Counted from the stretch's first letter, positions 1 through 6,085 are shown. The stretch: DNA of 7,015 nt from Propionibacteriaceae bacterium (GCA_031262845.1 JAISGZ010000184.1:1-7015), one strand, 5' to 3'. The notes: a model not told the origin generated them from the sequence alone. Numbers and translations are program-made.

Positions 1-235
1 TTCAGGACTCGACATCGACGCGCTGCGGATTGTCTCGGACGGCATCAACCGTTACGCCGCTCAGGGCGACCGGGGAGTGCTTCTGATTACGCACTACGTC
101 CGGATTCTGAACTACGTCCGGCCGGACTTCGTTCACGTCTTCGTCGGCGGCCGGGTCGTCACCAGCGGTGGGCCGGAATTGGCCGAGTCGTTGGAGACCA
201 GCGGTTACGAACAGTATGTCAAGGCGGCCGCATGA
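1..235 (+). CDS. sufC: Fe-S cluster assembly ATPase SufC (C-terminal part, cut by window edge)
   Basis: SufC is the cytoplasmic ABC-type ATPase of the SufBCD scaffold, which uses ATP to drive assembly of iron-sulfur clusters. Only the last 77 codons are present, reading in frame from base 2; the lone base at 1 fits the third base of an Asp codon. The visible part begins with SGLDID, the D-loop just after the Walker B region. It continues through an LLITHY H-loop with the switch histidine, then ILNYVRPDFVHVF and GGRVVTSGGPELAESLE, all hallmarks of the SufC C-terminus. The TGA stop at 233-235 overlaps the ATG of sufS as ATGA, indicating coupled translation. sufB and sufD would be expected just upstream, outside the window. 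The identification is secure; the Walker A half is not visible. Confidence 0.96.
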   Translation, partial: SGLDIDALRIVSDGINRYAAQGDRGVLLITHYVRILNYVRPDFVHVFVGGRVVTSGGPELAESLETSGYEQYVKAAA

Positions 236-1623
236 CCGCCGTCCCTGATCAACCGACTATTGGCTCGACCGGCCAGCGGCCGGCTGGCGGGGCGACCGAA
301 CCTGGCTCGGTCGGTTCAGCCACTGCGGCTGGGTCGGTGGCTGGGGCGGCGCTGGACGTCGAACGGATACGAGCCGATTTCCCGATCCTGGGCCGTCAGA
401 TCAACGGCCATCGGCTGGCCTATCTCGACTCGGCCAATACGTCCCAGAAACCCCAAGCCGTGTTGACGGCGATGGAACAACACGACGCCTGCCACAACGC
501 CAATGTGGCGCGGGCAATGCACACCCTGGGGGCTGAGGCGACGGCCGCCTACGATCAGGCCCGGCAGCGGCTGGCGGCCTTCCTAGGCGCCGCCACGGAA
601 GAGGTCATTTTCACGAAAAACGCTAGCGAGGCCCTCAATTTGGCGGCCTATACGCTGGGTTCGAGCTTGCGCCCTGGCGATGAAGTCGTGATCTCGGTGG
701 CCGAACATCATTCCAACCTCGTGCCCTGGCAGATGCTCTGCCAGCGGACCGGCGCCCGCCTGCGCTGGTTCGACATCACGGCGGACGGCCGGCTCGATCT
801 GGAGCGAGCGGAGGCCGATCAACTGATCAACCCGCGAACCCGGATCGTGTCGGTGACCTGGGTGTCGAATGTCACCGGCGCCGTCAGTCCGCTGGCGACG
901 ATCGCCGACTGGACCCATCAGGTGGGCGCTCAACTGGTCGTCGACGGCTCACAGGGCGTGCCGCACCGCCCGACTGATGTGGCGGCTCTGGGCGCCGACT
1001 TGTTGGCCTTCACGGGCCACAAGATGCTTGGCCCCACCGGAATTGGCGGACTCTGGGGCCGGGCTGAGCTGCTGGCGACCTTGCCGCCTTTCCTCGGTGG
1101 TGGCGAGATGATCGAGATCGTCCGGATGACGGGATCGACCTACGCCCGGCCGCCGCAGCGTTTTGAAGCCGGTACGCCGCCGATTACGCAAGCCGTCGGT
1201 TTGGCGGCGGCCGTCGATTATCTGTCGGCGATTGGCCTCGACGCGATTCAGGCTCACGAACAAGCCCTGACCGAATACACCTTGGCCCGGCTGGCCGAGT
1301 TACCTGCGGTCACGGTCTTGGGCCCGACCACGACCGTCGACCGGGGCAGCCCGATCGCTTTCACGCTGGCCGACATCCATCCCCACGACATCATGCAGAT
1401 TCTCGACTCTTACGGTGTGGCGGTCCGCGGCGGACACCACTGCGCCCGGCCCTTACACGAACGCTTTTCAGCCCAGTCAAGCGTCCGGCTGTCGCCTTAT
1501 CTCTATACGACGACCGCTGAGATCGACCAGCTGATCGACGCTCTCAAAGCCACCTTGAGCTTTTTCCGGGTCGATCCCGCAGCGCCCGCACAACCAAACC
1601 GGCTAACCGGGGGAGGCCGCTGA
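232..1623 (+). CDS. sufS: Cysteine desulfurase SufS (PLP-dependent, class V aminotransferase fold)
   Basis: SufS converts cysteine to alanine and holds the released sulfur as a persulfide for the SUF pathway. The 463-residue protein has the family signatures: EHH near residues 158-160 (the His that stacks on PLP), VVDGSQGVPH with Asp238 and Gln241, TGHK with Lys264 as the predicted PLP Schiff-base lysine, and RGGHHCARPL with Cys404 as the persulfide cysteine. The HHC context marks it as a group II (SufS/CsdA) rather than IscS-type enzyme. The recognisable fold begins near residue 42 (LDVERIRADFPIL); residues 1-40 are a Gly/Ala/Ser/Thr-rich extension, which explains the length over the usual ~405-430. 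The ATG at 232 overlaps the sufC stop and has AAGG at 221-224 upstream. An in-frame GTG at 337 would remove the extension but has no obvious ribosome site. Its sulfur acceptor is probably SufU, encoded next. Confidence 0.96.
   Translation: MTAVPDQPTIGSTGQRPAGGATEPGSVGSATAAGSVAGAALDVERIRADFPILGRQINGHRLAYLDSANTSQKPQAVLTAMEQHDACHNANVARAMHTLGAEATAAYDQARQRLAAFLGAATEEVIFTKNASEALNLAAYTLGSSLRPGDEVVISVAEHHSNLVPWQMLCQRTGARLRWFDITADGRLDLERAEADQLINPRTRIVSVTWVSNVTGAVSPLATIADWTHQVGAQLVVDGSQGVPHRPTDVAALGADLLAFTGHKMLGPTGIGGLWGRAELLATLPPFLGGGEMIEIVRMTGSTYARPPQRFEAGTPPITQAVGLAAAVDYLSAIGLDAIQAHEQALTEYTLARLAELPAVTVLGPTTTVDRGSPIAFTLADIHPHDIMQILDSYGVAVRGGHHCARPLHERFSAQSSVRLSPYLYTTTAEIDQLIDALKATLSFFRVDPAAPAQPNRLTGGGR
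1609..1616 (+). promoter_or_regulatory. Ribosome binding site of sufU
   Basis: GGGGGAGG lies 6 bases before the ATG at 1623, inside the last codons of sufS. It supports the sufU start and independent re-initiation at the one-base TGATG overlap. Confidence 0.75.
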
Positions 1624-2069
1624 TGGACGTTCAGACTCTCTATCAAGACATCATTCTCGATCACTACAAGGCCAAACACCACAGTGGCCTGCGCCAGCCG
1701 TACGACGTCGAAGTCGGCCACGTCAACCCCAGCTGTGGCGATGAGTTGACCCTGCGGCTGACGTTGGACGGGCAGACCATCACCGACGTCTCCTATGAAG
1801 CCGTCGGCTGCGCCATCTCCCAAGCTTCGACCTCGATCATGACCGACCTGGTGATTGGCCGCAGCCTTGACCAAGCCGGGCAGCTCTACGACGGTTTCCA
1901 GGCGATGTTGGAAGGCCAAGGGAAGATCGAGTTGGACGAGGACGTTTACGGTGACGCCATCGCCTTCCACGGCGTGGCCCAATTCCCGGCCCGGGTGAAA
2001 TGTGCCTTGCTCGGGTGGGCGGCGCTACGTGATGCGATGGCCCGCAGCCAACTGGAGGAAAGTGCATGA
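1623..2069 (+). CDS. sufU: Zinc-dependent sulfurtransferase SufU
   Basis: SufU is the partner of SufS in Gram-positive and actinobacterial SUF systems: its zinc site takes the persulfide from SufS and passes it to SufBCD. The 148-residue protein has the IscU-like fold. The zinc ligands are all present: Cys38 and Asp40 in NPSCGD, Cys63 in AVGCAISQAS, and Cys127 in ARVKCALLGW. The roughly 20-residue segment around 84-105, between the second and third cysteines, is typical of SufU rather than the scaffold IscU, and the length is normal for the family. The gene overlaps sufS by one base (TGATG) and overlaps the following gene by four bases (ATGA). Gene order and sequence agree, so I consider the call secure. 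Scaffold activity as in IscU is not expected. Confidence 0.96.
   Translation: MDVQTLYQDIILDHYKAKHHSGLRQPYDVEVGHVNPSCGDELTLRLTLDGQTITDVSYEAVGCAISQASTSIMTDLVIGRSLDQAGQLYDGFQAMLEGQGKIELDEDVYGDAIAFHGVAQFPARVKCALLGWAALRDAMARSQLEESA
2054..2058 (+). promoter_or_regulatory. Ribosome binding site of sufT
   Basis: GGAGG lies 7 bases before the ATG at 2066, within the end of sufU. It matters because it supports translation from this far-upstream ATG, and hence that the long low-complexity N-terminus of the next protein is really made. Confidence 0.75.
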
Positions 2070-2728
2070 CCGAGCCCCTGACAACGCCAGCGGTTACTCC
2101 AACCGAAGATGGGTCAGCCGCCGCAGCGGCTCCAGCGACACCGTTCCAACCGCCGGCGCCCCCATCAAAACCGGTCCCAGCGACGGGACCGATCGACTGG
2201 TCCACGCTCAATCCGGCTCCTAATCTGGCCTGGCCTCAGACGGATCAAGTGACGCCCAGACCGGTGGCGGCCGACCCCGCTACGTCAACGCCGCCCGAGT
2301 CGACCGCGGCGGCCACCTCGCCCGATGCCGCCTCGACTGAGCCGGTTACCTCGACTGAGCCGGCCACCCAAGCCGCTCCGGCCACTCCGGCCTGGTCTTG
2401 GGAGCCAGGCCAAACCCCGCCCGAAGAATTGGCGCCGCTGATCGAGGCTCTGAAAGACGTCGTCGATCCCGAATTGGGCGTCAACATCGTCGATCTTGGC
2501 TTGGTCTACGGCCTGCTCAAAGACGACGTTGGTCACGTCACGATCGATATGACCTTGACCTCACCGATGTGCCCGTTGACCGATCGCATCGAATACGACA
2601 CCCAATTCGTCCTCGCCCAGTGGTCGACGACCGTGACCATCAACTGGGTCTGGCTACCGCCGTGGACGATGGACAGTCTGACCGAGGATGGCCGCGAACA
2701 ATTGCGGGCGATCGGCTACAGCGTTTAG
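2066..2728 (+). CDS. sufT: SufT-like MIP18/DUF59 Fe-S maturation protein with a long disordered N-terminus
   Basis: The C-terminal ~100 residues (about 118-220) form a MIP18/DUF59 domain, the family of SufT, PaaD and eukaryotic CIA2, which help mature or deliver Fe-S clusters. Diagnostic parts are DVVDPELGVNIVDLGLVYG with Asp134-Pro135-Glu136, LTSPMCPLTDRI with the conserved Cys169, and the ending WTMDSLTEDGREQLRAIGY. Typical family members are about 100-150 residues. Here residues 1-115 are an added stretch very rich in Pro, Ala, Thr and Ser with scattered Trp (DWSTL, NLAWP, AWSWEPG) and short STEP repeats, predicted by eye to be disordered. There is no signal peptide or membrane segment. 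The start is supported by the 4-base ATGA overlap with sufU and a good Shine-Dalgarno. It is the last gene of the suf operon seen here. What the N-terminal extension does is unknown. Confidence 0.92.
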   Translation: MTEPLTTPAVTPTEDGSAAAAAPATPFQPPAPPSKPVPATGPIDWSTLNPAPNLAWPQTDQVTPRPVAADPATSTPPESTAAATSPDAASTEPVTSTEPATQAAPATPAWSWEPGQTPPEELAPLIEALKDVVDPELGVNIVDLGLVYGLLKDDVGHVTIDMTLTSPMCPLTDRIEYDTQFVLAQWSTTVTINWVWLPPWTMDSLTEDGREQLRAIGYSV

Positions 2729-2959
2729 CTAGGCCGTCCGTCAGAAACCACGTCTTCGCGGCTTTCGGTGAGGCGGTTAGCGGTGTTGTCATCGGTTCCG
2801 GCCATCCGATGTCGTGCCTGCTTCCGACTGGCTGAACATCCCACTGGCTTGGGCGACTGACATGCCGCCGTCGGCGTGACAAGGTACGCGGTCCACGAGC
2901 CGCCAGCCGAGCAGTCAAACCGGGCCGAGCTGTCAGTCGAACCATCTATGATGCCCTTC
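2729..2959. other. Intergenic region between sufT and valS
   Basis: No gene is supported here. I see several weak inverted repeats: CATCGG/CCGATG at 2790-2811 with a 10-base loop, CCCA/TGGG at 2840-2853, and a 7-bp stem with one G-U pair at 2861-2878 (CATGCCG/CGGCGTG, 4-base loop). None is followed by a T run, so none is a clear intrinsic terminator for the suf operon. ACTGGCT occurs twice, 16 bases apart (2827-2833 and 2843-2849). A frame open from GTG at 2876 runs into valS, but it lacks a ribosome site and the added residues do not resemble ValS. Confidence 0.5.
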
Positions 2960-2960
2960 A
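2947..2960 (+). promoter_or_regulatory. Candidate promoter giving a leaderless valS mRNA
   Basis: TATGAT at 2947-2952 matches the sigma70-type -10 consensus in five of six positions. It ends 7 bases before the ATG at 2960, so transcription could start on or beside that A. No Shine-Dalgarno sequence is visible before any candidate ATG (2948, 2951 or 2960), which is expected of a leaderless message, a common arrangement in Actinomycetota. No good -35 hexamer stands at 16-19 bases upstream (sequence there is GCCGAG-like), which weakens the call. The two upstream ATGs lie inside the box. Confidence 0.45.
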
Positions 2961-5548
2961 TGACAACACTGCCTGACCTCGCTTCTGATCCGTCGGCCTC
3001 GGCGCCGGTTCGCGTCCCCGACCGGCCGGCTCTGGAAGGTTTGGAAGTCAAGTGGAGTCAGTGGTGGAAGGATCACAAAACCTACGCTTTCCAGCGGCCG
3101 CAGCGCCGGGACCAGGTCTTTTCAATCGATACGCCGCCGCCGACGGTGTCCGGTTCACTCCACGTCGGCCACGTCTTTTCCTACACCCACACCGACCTGG
3201 TGGCGCGCTACCAGCGGATGCAGGGCAAGAAGGTCTTCTACCCGATGGGTTGGGATGACAACGGTTTGCCGACCGAGCGGCGAGTCCAGAACTATTACGG
3301 TGTTCGCTGCGATCCGACGATTCCTTACGACCCCGACTTCGAGCCGCCGCTCAAGCCCGATCCGAAGCGCCAAATCGCCATCAGCCGGGGCAATTTCATC
3401 GACCTCTGCCTGGAACTGACGACAGTTGACGAGCAGGCCTTCGAAGATTTGTGGCGGCGGGTCGGCCTGTCGGTCGATTGGAGCCAGCTCTACCAAACCA
3501 TCGCCCCCGAATCGGTCACGGTTGCTCAGCGGGCCTTCGTCCGGAATTTCCGCCGCCACGAGGCCTATCTCAGCTTCGCCCCGACGTTGTGGGATGTGAC
3601 CCACCAAACGGCGGTGGCGCAAGCCGAGTTGGAAGACCGGGACACGGCCGGCGCCTTTCACCGGGTGGCTTTCCATCGGCCCGACGGCCAGCCGGTTTAC
3701 ATCGAAACCACCCGTCCGGAGTTGATCGCGTCGGTCTGCGCCCTGATTGCTCATCCCGACGACGCCCGTTATCAGGCGCTCTTCGGGACGATGGTGCGGT
3801 CGCCCCTGTTCGACGTCGAGGTGCCGGTGCTGGCCCACCCGGCGGCGGAAATGGACAAGGGCGCCGGGATCGCGATGTGTTGTACGTTCGGCGATTTGAC
3901 GGACGTTCAGTGGTGGCGGGAACTGCGCTTGCCAACCCGGGCCGTCATTGGCCGCAATGGCCGCTTCCAACTGGAGACGCCCGACTGGCTGGTCAACCCC
4001 GCGCCTTACGCCGATCTGGCCGGGAAGACGGTTTTTTCGGCTCGCCAAGTGACAGTCGAACAATTGCGCCAATCGGGTGACTTGGATGGCGAGCCGAAGC
4101 CGATTACGCGGCCTGTCAAGTATTACGAGAAGGGCGATAAGCCGCTCGAGATCGTGGCCACGCGGCAGTGGTATTTGACCAATGGCGGTCGCTCGGACGA
4201 CTTGAAGGCTGCTCTGCTGGAGCGTGGGCAACAGCTGAAGTGGGTCCCGGCCTATATGGAACACCGCTACGAAGACTGGGTTCATGGTCTCAACGGTGAC
4301 TGGCTGGTCTCCCGGCAGCGCTTTTTCGGTGTCCCCTTCCCGGTCTGGTATCGGCTCGATGAGGCTGGCCAACCGGATTTTGACGAGCCGATCATGGCCA
4401 GTGAAGATAGCCTGCCGGTCGATCCGATGCGTGATCCGGCGCCGGGTTTCAGCGCTGACCAGCGCGATCAACCCGGTGGTTTTACGGCTGATCACGACGT
4501 CATGGATACCTGGGCGACGAGTTCGCTGACCCCCCAAATCGTCTGCGGCTGGGAGCGTGACCCGGCGCTGTTCGACTTGACCTTCCCGATGGACCTGGCG
4601 CCTCAGGCCCACGACATCATCCGGACCTGGTTGTTTTCCCGGGTCGTGCGGTCTCATTTGGAGCATCAGTCGTTGCCCTGGGAGCGGACCGCGCTGTCGG
4701 GTTTCGTGGTCGATCCGGACCGGAAGAAGATGTCGAAGTCGAAGGGCAACGTCGTCGTGCCGAGCGACATCCTCGAACGTTTCGGCGCTGACGCCGTCCG
4801 CTGGCGGGCGGCCATGGCTCGGCCGGGAGCCGACTCGCCGTTCGACGAAACCCAGATGAAGGTCGGGCGACGTTTGGCGCTCAAACTGCTCAATGTCAGC
4901 AAGTTCATCCTCGGCTTCCCCGATAACGACCCGGCGACCTGGCAGCTGTCCGCCGTGACCGAACCGATTGACCAGGCGATGTTGGCCCGGCTGGGTCAGG
5001 TCGTCGAGCGGGCGACCGCGGCGATGGAGGCTTTCGAATACGCCGACGCGCTCGAAGAAACCGAACGGAACTTCTGGGTTTTCTGTGATGACTACGTTGA
5101 ACTGGTCAAAGAGCGGGCCTACGGCGGCCACGGTGCGGCGCCGGCGGCCTCGGCCCGGTCGGCCCTGGGGCTGGCCCTGATCGTTCAACTGAAGTTGTTC
5201 GCCCCGTTCTGCCCCTTCGTCACCGAAGAGGTCTGGAGTTGGTGGCACGACCAGTCGATTCACCGGACCAACTGGCCGCTGGCCGCTGAAACCGGTCAAT
5301 GGCCGGCCAACGATGTCATGTTGGAGGCGGTGGCGGCGGCCTTGGTGGCGATTCGGGGCGCCAAATCGGCCGCCAAGGTGTCGATGAAGGCGGCCGTCGA
5401 AACGGCTGAATTCACCGGTCCAGCAGCTGACCTGGGAGCCCTGCGGGCCGTCGAATCCGATCTCAAAGCCGTCGGTCATGTGGCGGCCATGCAGTGGTCG
5501 GAAGCTGATGAACCGTTAGCGGTGGCGGTGACACTGGCCGAGGCCTGA
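2960..5548 (+). CDS. valS: Valyl-tRNA synthetase, alternative (archaeal-like/bifidobacterial) type
   Basis: This cytoplasmic class I enzyme attaches valine to tRNA-Val and edits misacylated threonine. Counting from ATG 2960 it is 862 residues. Domains in order: a Rossmann catalytic core with TPPPTVSGSLHVGH (HIGH motif His68-His71) and MGWDDNGLPTERRVQ; a CP1 editing domain with ETTRPEL (249-255) and CTFGDLTD (308-315); the second core half with GLNGDWLVSRQRFFGVPFP, DIIRTW (552-557) and KMSKS (590-594); then a helical anticodon-binding domain with FWVFCDDYVELVKERAYG (from 705). The C-terminus lacks the coiled-coil arm of ordinary bacterial ValS, and the core motifs match the alternative type seen in archaea and bifidobacteria. 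The start is uncertain: in-frame ATGs at 2948 and 2951 and GTG at 2876 exist, but none has a ribosome site. I chose 2960 because it fits a leaderless promoter and conserved sequence begins soon after. Confidence 0.95.
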   Translation: MTTLPDLASDPSASAPVRVPDRPALEGLEVKWSQWWKDHKTYAFQRPQRRDQVFSIDTPPPTVSGSLHVGHVFSYTHTDLVARYQRMQGKKVFYPMGWDDNGLPTERRVQNYYGVRCDPTIPYDPDFEPPLKPDPKRQIAISRGNFIDLCLELTTVDEQAFEDLWRRVGLSVDWSQLYQTIAPESVTVAQRAFVRNFRRHEAYLSFAPTLWDVTHQTAVAQAELEDRDTAGAFHRVAFHRPDGQPVYIETTRPELIASVCALIAHPDDARYQALFGTMVRSPLFDVEVPVLAHPAAEMDKGAGIAMCCTFGDLTDVQWWRELRLPTRAVIGRNGRFQLETPDWLVNPAPYADLAGKTVFSARQVTVEQLRQSGDLDGEPKPITRPVKYYEKGDKPLEIVATRQWYLTNGGRSDDLKAALLERGQQLKWVPAYMEHRYEDWVHGLNGDWLVSRQRFFGVPFPVWYRLDEAGQPDFDEPIMASEDSLPVDPMRDPAPGFSADQRDQPGGFTADHDVMDTWATSSLTPQIVCGWERDPALFDLTFPMDLAPQAHDIIRTWLFSRVVRSHLEHQSLPWERTALSGFVVDPDRKKMSKSKGNVVVPSDILERFGADAVRWRAAMARPGADSPFDETQMKVGRRLALKLLNVSKFILGFPDNDPATWQLSAVTEPIDQAMLARLGQVVERATAAMEAFEYADALEETERNFWVFCDDYVELVKERAYGGHGAAPAASARSALGLALIVQLKLFAPFCPFVTEEVWSWWHDQSIHRTNWPLAAETGQWPANDVMLEAVAAALVAIRGAKSAAKVSMKAAVETAEFTGPAADLGALRAVESDLKAVGHVAAMQWSEADEPLAVAVTLAEA

Positions 5549-5550
5549 TG

Positions 5551-5573
5551 CGTCGCTGGTCGAAGGACCGACG
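5551..5573 (+). other. Bulged hairpin just after the valS stop
   Basis: CGTC pairs with GACG and, after a 3-base bulge, GGTC pairs with GACC around a GAAG loop, two bases downstream of the valS stop. No T run follows, so it could protect the mRNA 3' end or act as a weak terminator, or be chance in GC-rich DNA. Its last four bases overlap the tandem repeat. Confidence 0.25.
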
Positions 5574-5615
5574 AAGTCACGGTTTCGGCCATGAATAAAT
5601 CACGAGTTCGGCCAT
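5570..5615. repeat. Imperfect 23-base tandem repeat, two copies (possible mobile-element end)
   Basis: Bases 5570-5592 and 5593-5615 match at 18 of 23 positions. Both end in TTCGGCCAT and share TCACG in the middle; read on the - strand the unit is ATGGCCGAA, two variable bases, CGTGA. Tandem copies of a short unit near a terminus are known from IS21-family elements (multiple terminal repeats), but no transposase gene is present and I cannot confirm the family. Other readings are paired protein-binding sites or a small RNA element. Confidence 0.6.
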
Positions 5616-5635
5616 TAGTGCTCTGTCGCGTCTAG

Positions 5636-5655
5636 ATTTTTCCCAACGGAAAAAT
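5636..5655. repeat. Perfect AT-rich palindrome
   Basis: ATTTTTCC and GGAAAAAT form an exact 8-bp stem around a CAAC loop. It is conspicuous because the surrounding DNA is GC-rich. No T run follows on either strand beyond the stem itself, so it is not a standard terminator. It may be an operator or part of an inserted element. Confidence 0.6.
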
Positions 5656-5726
5656 GACGTATGCGCGGCATCTGGTGGGGCACCCAGCGGCGTTGTTGTC
5701 GTCACCGGTAGCCCGGACATAAACAA

Positions 5727-5761
5727 AGCCCGGGAGTTTGGCTGACTCCCGGGCTGATTTT
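5727..5761 (+). terminator. Intrinsic terminator, probably working on both strands
   Basis: AGCCCGGGAGT (5727-5737) and ACTCCCGGGCT (5745-5755) form a perfect 11-bp stem with a 7-base loop, followed by GATTTT. On the opposite strand the same stem is followed by TTGTTT, so it could also stop transcription from the right. It lies 178 bases after the valS stop and is the first strong terminator there. It should close the valS transcript and insulate glpA. Confidence 0.85.
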
Positions 5762-5917
5762 CCACCCGACCGGAACGTTATGTCCCTTACGTGATCAGTC
5801 CAACGAATTCGGCCGCTCAATCATTCCCGCGCGCTCGGTGGCTCGGGGCCGACCGCTGACAGAGCACAACCCGACCCGGCCGTTCGGGCTGGCCAGAAGT
5901 TGGCTAGGGTGGCGTTT

Positions 5918-5957
5918 ATCAGCTGGGCAAGGTCGCCTGAAATCAGCCGAGATCAGC
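5918..5957 (+). repeat. Three ATCAGC repeats upstream of glpA
   Basis: ATCAGC occurs at 5918-5923, 5942-5947 and 5952-5957. The last two sit in a near-tandem context (ATCAGC-CGAG then ATCAGCGCCGAG). They lie 47-86 bases before the candidate glpA -35 box and could be an activator or repressor binding array. The regulator is unknown, and a chance cluster is possible. Confidence 0.3.
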
Positions 5958-6003
5958 GCCGAGGCCAGCTGTGGCCGCTGGTGCAACACCGGTCGAGCAA
6001 CAA

Positions 6004-6032
6004 CTGTCAGGGCTCGGTCGATCACCTAACCT
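6004..6032 (+). promoter_or_regulatory. Candidate glpA promoter
   Basis: CTGTCA (6004-6009; four of six bases match TTGACA) is separated by 17 bases from TAACCT (6027-6032; fits TANNNT). Initiation near 6039-6040 would give a leader of about 46 bases containing the glpA Shine-Dalgarno. A second possible -10, TAGGGT at 5905-5910, is farther away and has only a poor -35. Confidence 0.4.
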
Positions 6033-6074
6033 GTGGCTTCGGCGACAGACCTGGGCGCCGGGGTCAGCGTCCAT

Positions 6075-6080
6075 GAGGAG
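6075..6080 (+). promoter_or_regulatory. Ribosome binding site of glpA
   Basis: GAGGAG lies 5 bases before GTG 6086. An in-frame TGA at 6074-6076 rules out any start farther upstream, so this site fixes the GTG as the start. Confidence 0.8.
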
Positions 6081-6085
6081 CCGCC

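Larger units (their letters stand above)
5618..5867. repeat. 10-base inverted repeat bracketing a 250-base segment
   Basis: GTGCTCTGTC at 5618-5627 is the exact reverse complement of GACAGAGCAC at 5858-5867. Allowing two single-base gaps, the match continues inward on the GCG/GTC side. The segment holds no gene but includes the strong terminator. It could be a miniature, gene-less mobile element or two unrelated ends. A single 10-base match in a region of this size has a chance of the order of one in ten, so it is not proof. Confidence 0.25.
5549..6085. other. Long intergenic region between valS and glpA
   Basis: This 537-base region has no supportable protein gene; open frames on both strands are short and resemble nothing known to me. 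I see no tRNA. It contains a bulged hairpin right after valS, a tandem repeat, an AT palindrome, a strong terminator, a spaced inverted repeat, ATCAGC repeats and a promoter candidate, each listed separately. The first ~110 bases are clearly less GC-rich in places than the neighbouring genes, which suggests inserted or decayed DNA. Confidence 0.6.

Noticed and set aside
2790..2811. CATCGG/CCGATG inverted repeat as suf operon terminator
   Set aside because: The stem is only 6 bp with a 10-base loop and no following T run.
2876..2959. GTG 2876 as the start of valS
   Set aside because: No Shine-Dalgarno, the extra 28 residues do not look like a ValS N-terminus, and the frame would span the likely promoter.
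3155..5479. 774-codon open frame on the - strand opposite valS
   Set aside because: It is entirely antisense to a clearly conserved valS, resembles no known family, and is rich in Arg, Pro, Gly and Gln. Such long antisense frames are common in GC-rich genes with few stop codons.
5577..5765. 62-codon - strand open frame after valS
   Set aside because: It runs through the terminator stem, the AT palindrome and the tandem repeat, has no ribosome site that I can see and no recognisable protein motif.
5963..5976. GGCCA/TGGCC palindrome as a glpA operator
   Set aside because: Five-base GC-rich arms are expected often by chance in this composition, and nothing else supports it.
5795..6025. 76-codon - strand open frame between terminator and glpA
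   Set aside because: No family resemblance and no ribosome site; it lies across the glpA upstream repeats and promoter candidate.
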